A stretch of 52,105 nucleotides of DNA from Acidobacteriota bacterium. Its GTDB lineage: Bacteria > Acidobacteriota > Blastocatellia > Pyrinomonadales > Pyrinomonadaceae. Within the stretch, counting starts at the first letter, position 1, and the number at the start of each line of letters is the position of its first letter. This document shows, piece by piece, positions 7,577-15,835 of this stretch. Location: NCBI GenBank assembly GCA_020846885.1, contig JADLDC010000204.1:1-52105 (forward strand). The letters run 5' to 3'. The translations under genes and the position numbers were made by a program. The notes under the pieces are model-generated. The model saw only the letters and a program-made list of their open reading frames with translations, had not been told where the DNA came from and made no database searches.

Positions 7577-9361
7577 TTAGCTGAGAATTGTCCTCACGGA
7601 GTGGATCCGCATCTGGCCGCCGTTTGCGATCAACAATCCCATGAACGTCAAGCCGAATACTTTTGAGGTCTTCAATTCTATCCGTTCGCCGTTGTTGATC
7701 GAGATGCGGGCTGTCGCCGACGCCGCATTGTATTGCACCGAGATATTCACGTCCTCTCCCGGCTTAAAGGTACCGGGGTACAACTTTTCTTCACCGATAC
7801 GGTGTGCCAGATAAAAAAACTCGGTGGTCCGTCTGTTGTTCTGCCGCCGGTCCGGCTGGCCGGCGGCCACATATATCTTGTCGTCGGAAAGTCGCAGCCG
7901 CAGGCATGCGTCGGTCGGGTCACGGGGCGAAAGCAGCGTGTTCCCCAAAAGAATATATCCGTCCGATCTGCCTGACTGCACCCTAATGCGGATCTCGCCG
8001 TCCGATACAAATGGTATGTTTCTGACGATACCGGCGGCGTTCTTGTTTTTAGGATTCTGTTCGATCTCAAGCCAGAGCGAATCATCAGCGGCGAGTATGT
8101 ACCGCTCGACCGCCGCGGCCGCGTTCGGCCCCGGATCGATCGTATGCCAGCCTGTACGTCCGTCTCTCAGATCTGCCGTAACGTCTTTTGACAGGATCCA
8201 ATCCCTGCTTACCCGAGCAAAAGTCGGCCGGTTATGCCGCGACCAATTTCCCTTGTTATACGAGACCGCCAGGTCACCTTCCTTTGTTTCGGTAAGGTAA
8301 GAATAGGTCACGTGAGGTATTGAAGCGTCAGGATCATCTGTAAAATCGGTAAAATCCAGTTCGCGCAAACCTTGAAATGTCTTTCCATCTTTTGTCAGCC
8401 CGAGCAGAAGGCTTTGGCGGGCGTAGTTTGAATGCGTGTGATCGTTCCACGCGACGGCGATCTCTCCGCAGCGAAGCCTAAGCGCCGTTGCGGGCGCATT
8501 GCTCGACGGCAGGGCCGACTCAACGGCATGCGTCCAGGTCAAACCGCGATCGCTTGAAAATGACTCCCAAAGAAATCCCGTCTGTGCTCTGATCAGCATC
8601 CATAGTCTGCCGCCCGGCAGCTCGACGACGGTCGGCTCGCTCGCTCCGCTCTCAAATCCGCCGCCTCCGGTCCTTAGCACACTTGCCGACCGCTTCCAGT
8701 TCTTACCGTCGTCGTCGGAGTACATCACGGAAACAGCGAACTGCGATTTCACGTTTGTAAGAAAGCAGAACGGATAGATCAGCCTGCCGTCCCTCATTTG
8801 TTCCATCGACAGGATGTCGCCCTGATATCGCTCGCCGGTCAGCATTTTCGCGGCATTGCTCCACGTCTTCCCTTCGTCATTCGAGCGTTGGATAAAGACC
8901 TCGCTCAGGGATTTCTCCGGCGTGCCGGTCTCATAATCATAGCCGCTGTAACGAACGAAAATGTGCAGAAGCGTCCCGGCCGCCGTCTGGCGGATGTTAT
9001 GGGAAAGGAGCGAATATTCCGTTGTGCCTTGCTGCAGGACCATGGGTTCGCCCCAGCTTTTCCCGCCGTCAGTTGACCGCCGCATTACAAGACGCGAGAT
9101 CGACCACATCGATCTTGAAAGATACGGTGCCTCCGGTTCAGTTGTTACCCAAAGCAGATCTCCGTTCTTTAGCGCCGTGATCGGCCCGCTTCGCGTTGCC
9201 CTGTGGCCAAGGTCAAGCGTAAGGCGTTCCATTTCGCCAAAGACCGGGACCGACGCGAGAGCGGCAGCCGGCAGAAGCGGTCCCGCCGAACCTATGACAA
9301 GGCCCGCAATACCGCCTGATGCCGCCAAAAAATCTCTTCTCCCAAGTTTGTTCTTGCCCAT
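7577..9361 (-). CDS. Tat-exported BNR sialidase-like protein with C-terminal domain (copy 2)
   Basis: A 594-aa protein from the ATG at 9361. The N-terminal GRRDFLAASGG followed by a hydrophobic Ala/Gly/Leu stretch is a twin-arginine signal. Residues ~40-390 form a sialidase propeller with Asp boxes STDGGKSW, SNDEGKTW, SDDDGKNW and SSDRGLTW. The last ~200 residues look like a beta-sandwich of the concanavalin/LamG kind (inference). It is a clear tandem paralog of the next upstream gene (9399-11192), sharing long blocks such as YDYETGTPEKSL and FESGASEPTVVEL. The start at 9361 is preferred because the paralog begins at the equivalent MG; ATG 9373 is the alternative, and a TTG at 9406 would overlap the preceding gene. 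Confidence 0.87.
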   Translation of the reverse strand: MGKNKLGRRDFLAASGGIAGLVIGSAGPLLPAAALASVPVFGEMERLTLDLGHRATRSGPITALKNGDLLWVTTEPEAPYLSRSMWSISRLVMRRSTDGGKSWGEPMVLQQGTTEYSLLSHNIRQTAAGTLLHIFVRYSGYDYETGTPEKSLSEVFIQRSNDEGKTWSNAAKMLTGERYQGDILSMEQMRDGRLIYPFCFLTNVKSQFAVSVMYSDDDGKNWKRSASVLRTGGGGFESGASEPTVVELPGGRLWMLIRAQTGFLWESFSSDRGLTWTHAVESALPSSNAPATALRLRCGEIAVAWNDHTHSNYARQSLLLGLTKDGKTFQGLRELDFTDFTDDPDASIPHVTYSYLTETKEGDLAVSYNKGNWSRHNRPTFARVSRDWILSKDVTADLRDGRTGWHTIDPGPNAAAAVERYILAADDSLWLEIEQNPKNKNAAGIVRNIPFVSDGEIRIRVQSGRSDGYILLGNTLLSPRDPTDACLRLRLSDDKIYVAAGQPDRRQNNRRTTEFFYLAHRIGEEKLYPGTFKPGEDVNISVQYNAASATARISINNGERIELKTSKVFGLTFMGLLIANGGQMRIHSVRTILS

Positions 9362-9398
9362 ATTCTTTCTCATCCAGCCTATCCCGCTGATATCCCAA

Positions 9399-11192
9399 CT
9401 AAGCAAGGGTGGTCGTCATTGAATTGAATCGAAGTTTGCCGCCCTTTCCAACGAGTAAGCCGACAAAGGTTAGTCCAAATATCTTGTCCGTTTGAAGTTC
9501 AACGGTTTCGGCCTCTCCAATAGTTACCATCGCTTTGCTCTGCGAGGCGTTAAAACGCAAACGGACGTTCAATGCTGCTCCCGGCTCAAATGTTCCGGGA
9601 TACGCGACCTCGTCTGTTATTTTGAGTGCCGGATATTGATACTGGGTCGAACGCCTATTGTTCTCGGTCGTTTTCGCCTTGCCGGCCCCGAGAAAGATCC
9701 TGTTGCCCCTGAATCGGATCCGAAGGCAGGCCTCGTCTGCGTTTCTCGGCGACAACAAACTGTTATTGAAAAGCAGGTAGGCTTCCGACTGCGGGGCCTT
9801 CACTTTTAGTTCCACTTCTCCGTCAGTGATCAGCGGAAGATTTTTTATAATTCCCGCCGCCGCGGCCTTACTTTTTGGATTCTGTTCGATCTCAAGCCAA
9901 AGAAGGCCGTCTTCCAGGATATAGCGTTCAACCGCAGCTGAAAGATTCGGGCCCGGATCGATCGTGTGCCACCCGGTCCGTCCATCCTTGAGGTCCGCCG
10001 TGACGCGCCTTTCCTTTAGCCAGGCCTTGCTCACGCGTGCAAAGGTCGGGCGATTGTGCCTTGACCAGTTTCCCTTGTTGTATGGGACGGCCAGATCGCC
10101 TTCGATCGTTTCGGTTAGAAATGCATATGTCGAATGCGGGATCGACGCGGCCGGATCATCAGGAAAATCAGTGAGATCGATCTCGCGCAGACCGCTGAAG
10201 TTCTTACCATCCGCCGTCAGGCCGACGACAAGGGTCTGTCGGGCATAATTTGAGTTAACGTGATCGTTCCACGCAACTGCGATCTCACCGCTCAGCAACC
10301 GCAGGGCAGTCGCCGGAGCATTGCTCGACGGCAGGATCGTTTCGGTCGCCTTCGTCCACGTTTTTCCGTTGTCAGTCGAGAACGATTCCCACAGATGTCC
10401 GGTTTGGGCCCGGATCAGCATCCATAACCTTCCATCAGAAAGTTCAACGACGGTCGGTTCGCTTGCTCCGCTTTCAAAACCGCCTCCGCCGGTTGTAAGC
10501 ACACTCGCCGAACGCGTCCATGTCTTGCCTTCATCATCGGAAAACATCACGGAAACCGCGAACTGCGACTTTACATTGGTCAAAAAGCAGAACGGATATA
10601 CGATCCGCCCATTGCGAAGCTGTTCGAACGAGAGAACGTCGCCGTGATACCGCTCGCCCGTGTCCAGCTTCTGCGCGCTGCTCCACGTCTTTGCACCGTC
10701 GGCCGAATAGTGAAAGAACAGCTCTCTGAGCGACTTTTCCGGCGTTCCGGTCTCGTAGTCATACCCGCCGGAGCGTGCAAATACATGCAGGACCTTTCCC
10801 GACCGCAGCGTGCGGAGTCCGAATGACATGACCGAATATTCTTTTGATCCTCGCTGCAGGATATGTCCGCTGCTCCAGCTTTTGCCGCCATCGGCAGACC
10901 GCCGCATTGCGATCCGCGAGAGGCTCCACATCGACTTTGATAAATACGGCGCCTCGGGTTCGGTCGATATCCACAAAAGGTCTCCATTCTTCAGCGTGGC
11001 GATCGGTCCCGAACGCGGTGCCCGATAACCAAGATCAAGCGTAAACGGCTGCGGTGCCCGGATGACCGATGCGGCCGTTGAAGCGGCAAATGCCTGATCC
11101 GCGGCCGTGAGCTGACCGGCCGCGGCGGCTGCAACCACTCCGCCCGAAACGGTTAGAAATTGCCGTCTGCCAAATTCACTATTCGAACCCAT
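9399..11192 (-). CDS. Tat-exported BNR sialidase-like protein with C-terminal domain (copy 1)
   Basis: A 597-aa tandem paralog of 7577-9361. It has a Tat motif FGRRQFLTVSGG followed by an Ala-rich hydrophobic segment, a sialidase propeller with Asp boxes SADGGKSW, SADGAKTW, SDDEGKTW and STDNGKTW, and a C-terminal beta-rich domain ending in FGLTFVGLLVGKGG. The ATG at 11192 has an excellent Shine-Dalgarno (AAGGAGG, 4 nt gap) that overlaps the stop region of the SDR gene, so translation is probably coupled. Absence of a clear FRIP motif leaves the exact glycosidic bond uncertain. Tandem duplication suggests either two related linkages or dosage (inference). Confidence 0.88.
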   Translation of the reverse strand: MGSNSEFGRRQFLTVSGGVVAAAAAGQLTAADQAFAASTAASVIRAPQPFTLDLGYRAPRSGPIATLKNGDLLWISTEPEAPYLSKSMWSLSRIAMRRSADGGKSWSSGHILQRGSKEYSVMSFGLRTLRSGKVLHVFARSGGYDYETGTPEKSLRELFFHYSADGAKTWSSAQKLDTGERYHGDVLSFEQLRNGRIVYPFCFLTNVKSQFAVSVMFSDDEGKTWTRSASVLTTGGGGFESGASEPTVVELSDGRLWMLIRAQTGHLWESFSTDNGKTWTKATETILPSSNAPATALRLLSGEIAVAWNDHVNSNYARQTLVVGLTADGKNFSGLREIDLTDFPDDPAASIPHSTYAFLTETIEGDLAVPYNKGNWSRHNRPTFARVSKAWLKERRVTADLKDGRTGWHTIDPGPNLSAAVERYILEDGLLWLEIEQNPKSKAAAAGIIKNLPLITDGEVELKVKAPQSEAYLLFNNSLLSPRNADEACLRIRFRGNRIFLGAGKAKTTENNRRSTQYQYPALKITDEVAYPGTFEPGAALNVRLRFNASQSKAMVTIGEAETVELQTDKIFGLTFVGLLVGKGGKLRFNSMTTTLA

Positions 11193-11200
11193 GATCCTCC

Positions 11201-11986
11201 TTAAGCTATCGTCCAACCGCCGTCAACCACAAGATTGTGGCCGTTGATATGGCGGGCCGCATCGGAACAGAGAAAAACCACGATCTCGCCGATCTCTGAG
11301 GCGTCGATCAATTCTCTCTGGGGCATCGGCGCAAGCATGATCTTCTTAATGACCTCATCCTCGGAAATTCCATGATGTGCTGCCTGGCTTGCGATCTGCC
11401 GTTCTACCAAAGGTGTCCGTACATATGCCGGCGAAACGGCATTAACGGTCACGCCAGCTTCGGCGGCCTCGAGTGCCGCCGTTTTTGTTAGTCCTATAAG
11501 GCCGTGCTTTGCGCTTACATACGCCGCCTTGAACTTTGAAGCGACGACGGAATGTATCGACGCTATATTCACAATGCGTCCCCAGCCTTTCGACATCATT
11601 CCTGGCAGAAATTGCTGTGTGCAAAGGAACGATCCGCGAAGCATCACGTTCATCAGCCGGTCCCACTGTTCCAACGGAAACTCCCCCAACGAACTTACAT
11701 ACTGAAGGCCCGCGCAATTGATCAGGATGTCGATCTGACCAAGCTGACGGATCGCGGTTTGGCGCAGTTTTTCAACTTGATCGCTAATGCTAACGTCCGC
11801 AATGCATGTGACCGCGCGGCCCTCGACGGATGTCAGTTCCGCAAGCGAGATCTCCAGGGCGTCAGGTTGGAGGTCTGCCATGCAAACGGACGCTCCAGAC
11901 GCCTTGAGGGCCGCGGCGATCTCGAGGCCGATGCCGCTCGCCGCTCCCGTGACAACCGCCGTCTTATCCGAAAGATCGATCGTCAT
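11201..11986 (-). CDS. SDR oxidoreductase, 3-hydroxybutyrate-dehydrogenase-like
   Basis: A 261-aa classical short-chain dehydrogenase. TGAASGIG at 14-21 is the nucleotide-binding loop, NCAGLQ follows at the end of beta4, the catalytic serine lies in NIASIHS, and YVSAKHG holds the Tyr and Lys. The C-terminus NGHNLVVDGGWTIA is typical. Residues around the active site (VSSLGEFPLEQWDRLMNVML) strongly recall D-3-hydroxybutyrate dehydrogenases, but related SDRs in sugar loci oxidise sugars or sugar acids. It lies in unit 2 between the SGNH esterase pair and the sialidase pair, 8 bp from the latter, so a role in processing the released monomer is inferred. Confidence 0.87.
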   Translation of the reverse strand: MTIDLSDKTAVVTGAASGIGLEIAAALKASGASVCMADLQPDALEISLAELTSVEGRAVTCIADVSISDQVEKLRQTAIRQLGQIDILINCAGLQYVSSLGEFPLEQWDRLMNVMLRGSFLCTQQFLPGMMSKGWGRIVNIASIHSVVASKFKAAYVSAKHGLIGLTKTAALEAAEAGVTVNAVSPAYVRTPLVERQIASQAAHHGISEDEVIKKIMLAPMPQRELIDASEIGEIVVFLCSDAARHINGHNLVVDGGWTIA

Positions 11987-11994
11987 AGGCGAGA

Positions 11995-13110
11995 CTATCT
12001 GTCCAGCAGGCCGCGAATTACCGGCTCGAGTGCGTTTGCGTAATTTGTAAAACCGAGGTCGTTCGGATGCACGCCGTCAAAGGTTGCCTCGCCGTCATCA
12101 CCGTACGAATTGCTGCCTTTGAAATAATGAAGATTTTTTATTCCGGCTTGCTCCAATCTATTGTATTCCTTCAGTAAACGCGTATTCTTTGCCCTTATCG
12201 TTGTGCGGGTTCCGGCATTCCAGATCGTTTGGGCGTAATTTGGATTTTCGACGATCAGGATAGGTGTTTTAGGCCGTGCGGCGCTGATCGTTTTGACAAA
12301 ATCGAACGTTCGATCGGTGATCTCGGCAAACGACATGTTCGGCAGACAATCTATTATGTAAAGGTCGGGATCGAGTTCAGTCAAAAGCTGGGCCATTTCG
12401 GGTTCCATCTTGCAAAGCCCGGCAAAGCCGAGATTGATGACCTCACGTCCGAGCCTCCGGTTAAGCTGTGAGACCAGCGTCATACCGGGCCGCGATGCCG
12501 CACTGCCCTGTATGATCGAAGTGCCGTAGATCACAACCGGCTTTTTCCCGTCCGGCTTTGGCTTGCCGATCCTTGACCCGGCCGGGACGCCGATCTCGAC
12601 AACGTCCACGCCGTTATAGATCGGAAAATAGAGCCTGAAATCACGAAGTTTCTTGGACAGATTCCGGACAAATGTCGTGGTCGTGTCCGGGTAAAACGCT
12701 CCTTCGTGGCCCGGCGGGCGCACCGCACTCGGCGGCTTGGCCGCGGCCCAAACCCATTTGTCAGCCTCCCTCATATACATATCCATGCCGGCAACACTCA
12801 ATGAGGACAACGAAGGCGTATAGAAGCTTGGGTTGTTCAGCCGCCAACGAACAGCTATCAAGCTAGCATCGGTCGTGAACGTGACGTGAAGGCCGGCGGA
12901 GTTGCTGCCCCGCTGCCATACGTCCTTGTTAACCATGCTTTCGGCCTTTGCCGGCAGGCGGTAAAACGGCGTTTTGGTGGCGGAATCGGGCCAGCCTTTT
13001 CCCTCGATCCCGATCTGAGCGGCGCCATACCAGCTCATTTCGATCTTCTGTTGTGAATAGGCATCTATCGAAAAAAGCGTGACCAATGCCATGCACAAAA
13101 ATCGTTTCAT
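11995..13110 (-). CDS. Secreted SGNH/GDSL esterase with N-terminal GxDLY domain (copy 2)
   Basis: A 371-aa protein with a Sec signal peptide (MKRFLCMALVTLFSIDAYSQ). An N-terminal beta-sandwich contains the GMDMY variant of the GxDLY signature (108-112). The SGNH hydrolase domain has Ser198 in GTSIIQG, block II Gly in LGFAG, the block III position read as DCLPNM, and Asp345/His348 in DGVHP. It is probably an acyl- or acetylesterase working in the periplasm or at the surface, removing esters from the glycan. It is a tandem paralog of 13145-14266. The start at 13110 was chosen because the signal peptide begins there; the longer ORF to 13350 invades the upstream gene. Confidence 0.87.
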   Translation of the reverse strand: MKRFLCMALVTLFSIDAYSQQKIEMSWYGAAQIGIEGKGWPDSATKTPFYRLPAKAESMVNKDVWQRGSNSAGLHVTFTTDASLIAVRWRLNNPSFYTPSLSSLSVAGMDMYMREADKWVWAAAKPPSAVRPPGHEGAFYPDTTTTFVRNLSKKLRDFRLYFPIYNGVDVVEIGVPAGSRIGKPKPDGKKPVVIYGTSIIQGSAASRPGMTLVSQLNRRLGREVINLGFAGLCKMEPEMAQLLTELDPDLYIIDCLPNMSFAEITDRTFDFVKTISAARPKTPILIVENPNYAQTIWNAGTRTTIRAKNTRLLKEYNRLEQAGIKNLHYFKGSNSYGDDGEATFDGVHPNDLGFTNYANALEPVIRGLLDR

Positions 13111-13144
13111 AAGCGCCTTCTCCCTCTTTTCTCCACGGCCGTTT

Positions 13145-14266
13145 CTATCGTTTACTATTGCCAAGCAGCGGCCTGATCGCGGGTTCCAATGCATTCGCAT
13201 AAATGGTGTAGCCCAGATCGGTCGGATGAACGCCGTCCAAAGTGCCGTCGCCTTCACCAAACGAATGGCCGCCTTTGAAATAATGAAGGCCCGCGACCCG
13301 GTCTTTTTGCAGCTTATTGAATTGCTGTAAAAACGCCGCATTCTTTTCATTTATCAATTCACGCGCTTCTGTATCCCAGGAGGCGTGTGCAAAGTTGGGA
13401 TGTTCGACCATCAGGATCGGCGTATTCGGACGCGCGGACCTGATCGTTTTAACGAAGTTCACCGTCCGCTGCGTTATTTCCTCCGCGGTCATGTTCGGCA
13501 GACAATCGATGACAAATAGTGCCGGATCGAGTTCGGCAAGCAGGTCCGCCAATTCCGGCTCCATTCTGCACAAACCGGAAAAACCGAGATTTACAACTTC
13601 TCTGTTCAGCCTTCTCCCCAAGATGGAACCGATGTTCATTCCCGCTCGTGATGCTCCGAATCCTTGTATGATCGACGTACCGTAGATGACTATCGGCTTG
13701 CCGGCGGGAGCGGGCACCGGCTTGATAACGGCCTCTTTTGGAATGCCTATCTCAACCCGGTCAACGCCGTTGTAAAGCGGCAGATACAGTCTGAATTCAC
13801 GTTCCGCTTTTGACAGGTTCTGGACAAACGCGGCCTCGGTCACAGGCGGCGTCCCGACCGGGCTTCCCGCGGGCCTGGACATATTCGGCGGTTTGACAGC
13901 CGCCCACGTCCACCTGCCGCCTTCACGTACATAAAGGTCCATTCCGGCAACGCTGGCCGCCGAAAGCACTGGGGTCGAGATACTGGGGTTTCTCAGCTTC
14001 CAGCGAATGTTGATCTGAGCAGCGTCCGTCGAGAATGTCACGTAAAGCCCGGCCGAGTTGATCGAACGCTCCCAAAGTTCCTTGCTCACGGGCTTCTGCG
14101 CCTTTGAAGGCAGCCGGTCAAACGGAGTCTTTGTCTCCGAATTCGGCCAGCCCTTGCCGCCGATTCCAATGTCGGCGGTGTTATGCCACGTCATCTCAAC
14201 AGTCTGCTGAGAGAATGCCTGGACTGACAAGATCGCAATAAAGGTCCAAACTATACAATTCTTCAT
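13145..14266 (-). CDS. Secreted SGNH/GDSL esterase with N-terminal GxDLY domain (copy 1)
   Basis: A 373-aa tandem paralog of 11995-13110. It has a signal peptide ending AFSQ, a GMDLY signature at 108-112, and an SGNH domain with Ser198 in GTSIIQG, LGFSG, DCLPNM and Asp344/His347 in DGVHP. The two copies align without gaps over most of the N-terminal half, so duplication is relatively recent. The normal block III GxND Asn is contributed by PNM in both copies. It follows the SSS transporter by 20 bp in unit 2. Sialate O-acetylesterase-like activity is a reasonable guess, but other esters are equally possible. Confidence 0.87.
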   Translation of the reverse strand: MKNCIVWTFIAILSVQAFSQQTVEMTWHNTADIGIGGKGWPNSETKTPFDRLPSKAQKPVSKELWERSINSAGLYVTFSTDAAQINIRWKLRNPSISTPVLSAASVAGMDLYVREGGRWTWAAVKPPNMSRPAGSPVGTPPVTEAAFVQNLSKAEREFRLYLPLYNGVDRVEIGIPKEAVIKPVPAPAGKPIVIYGTSIIQGFGASRAGMNIGSILGRRLNREVVNLGFSGLCRMEPELADLLAELDPALFVIDCLPNMTAEEITQRTVNFVKTIRSARPNTPILMVEHPNFAHASWDTEARELINEKNAAFLQQFNKLQKDRVAGLHYFKGGHSFGEGDGTLDGVHPTDLGYTIYANALEPAIRPLLGNSKR

Positions 14267-14286
14267 ATCCGAAAGGCCCGGCCTCC

Positions 14287-15783
14287 TTAAACTTCGGCAA
14301 CTTCATTGTCCGCGGCAAGAAAGCTGAACATCACCGCAATCGCAAAGCCAACCAAAAAGGACGCCGGAATGATCCAGGTGAACGAGATGTTCTCTTCTAA
14401 ACCGAAAATTGGTTTACCAAAGGCTATGAAAATACTCGTCATCACCGAAGCGATAAAACCAAGGATCGCCGAAGTTCCGTTCACTCGCCTTATAAGTATG
14501 CCGGCAAGGACGAAAACCGCGAGCGGGCCGACGAACAGGTTTACGAGCCTTCCGCTCAACTCGATCAGATTCCAATTCGTCTCACGCATCCCGAACGTGA
14601 TCGCGACGGCCAGAGCCACACCGAATCCGCTGACCACGATCCCGACGAGGCGTTCAAGTACGAGATCTTTCTTGAACAACGCGACATGACTAAACTGTTT
14701 GGAAAGATCGCTGATCAGAACGCTCGATATCGAATTCATGCCTGAGCTCAAGCCCGACATTGCCGCCGCGAGCAGGCCGGCGATTATTAGCCCCGAAACG
14801 CCGTGCGGCAATTCCTGTACAATGAACTGCGGCATTGCCCGGTCGGCCATTCCCGCGATCGCCGCCTGAAACTCGTCCATCGGAACAGTTGACTTGTGAT
14901 GATAGAACGCGAACAACGCCAGCCCGCAAATGACCAGAAACAATATCGAGGTCAGATTTGAGATCATGAAGACCCACACCGAACGTCGTGCTTCGCGAAG
15001 CGACGGCGTGCTCAAATATCGCTGAACGATCATTTGATCGGAGGTGCTGGTGCATATGAAATAGAACATCACCGACGCCATCTTTCCTACCGTGGTTACC
15101 CGCACGGTAGGATCGGCGCTGAAAGTAATGATCTCCGTTCTGCCGGCCTGCGAGAACGTTTCCCACCATCCGAGCGGCCCGCTGCCGATCGCGTATGCAA
15201 CGTAGATCGGAATTATCAACGCGCATCCTGTAAACAGTGCCGTTTGAATAAAATCGGTCCAGATAACCGACCGCAGCCCGCCCGCCGACGTGTAGAAGGT
15301 GGTGATAACGCCAATGACCGCGATGATCAGGAAAATGTTCAGCCCGGTCACTTCCGAAACCGCGAGACTGGCCGTATAGATTATCGCCCCCATCCAGATC
15401 AGCGTTTTTACGGCAAAAACATATTCGCTGATCTTGGAAATGCGGAGATCAAAACGCTGGGCAAGATAATCGTACGCACTCGTGATCTTGAGCCGCATCA
15501 GTACCGGCAGGACGATGCGATTGATGATCGGAACGACAAGCGGCACAAACGGGTAAACAACAAAGAACCCAAGTCCATACCGGATCATCTCGCCCGGGAT
15601 CGCCATAAAGCTTATGGTCGAAAAAAGCGAAAGGCTTCCGCCGACAAGTATCCAGTGCATGCCGCGGCCGCCAAGAAAAAAATCCTCGCGCGACTTTTGG
15701 CTTTTTGAAAAATACAGCCCGATCAACGACATCGCCGCCAGGTAGGCAATGATCACCGCAATATCGAGCGCATTTAATTGCAT
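14287..15783 (-). CDS. Sodium:solute symporter (SSS family), copy 1
   Basis: A 498-aa integral membrane protein with about 13 predicted helices. The start MQLNALDIAVIIAYLAAM places helix 1 at once, and the family block FFLGGRGMHWILVGGS follows the first loop. SLFSTISFMAIPGE in helix 2 and GLSSGMNSISSVLISD in the helix-8 region correspond to the sodium-binding helices of SSS transporters such as SiaT and vSGLT. The protein is a close paralog of 27722-29251, which has an identical first segment. It is inferred to import the monomer released by the extracytoplasmic enzymes of unit 2. No lipoprotein or binding-protein partner is required for this family. Confidence 0.9.
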   Translation of the reverse strand: MQLNALDIAVIIAYLAAMSLIGLYFSKSQKSREDFFLGGRGMHWILVGGSLSLFSTISFMAIPGEMIRYGLGFFVVYPFVPLVVPIINRIVLPVLMRLKITSAYDYLAQRFDLRISKISEYVFAVKTLIWMGAIIYTASLAVSEVTGLNIFLIIAVIGVITTFYTSAGGLRSVIWTDFIQTALFTGCALIIPIYVAYAIGSGPLGWWETFSQAGRTEIITFSADPTVRVTTVGKMASVMFYFICTSTSDQMIVQRYLSTPSLREARRSVWVFMISNLTSILFLVICGLALFAFYHHKSTVPMDEFQAAIAGMADRAMPQFIVQELPHGVSGLIIAGLLAAAMSGLSSGMNSISSVLISDLSKQFSHVALFKKDLVLERLVGIVVSGFGVALAVAITFGMRETNWNLIELSGRLVNLFVGPLAVFVLAGILIRRVNGTSAILGFIASVMTSIFIAFGKPIFGLEENISFTWIIPASFLVGFAIAVMFSFLAADNEVAEV

Positions 15784-15835
15784 TGGTTAACGGAAACGGC
15801 CCTGTGAGTTTAGATCGGCGAACTGGCGGGGCCGA

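Noticed and set aside
15034-15708. Long plus-strand open frame inside the SSS transporter gene
   Set aside because: It is rich in Arg/Asp/Gly and lies wholly antisense to a clear transporter gene; its start has no ribosome site.
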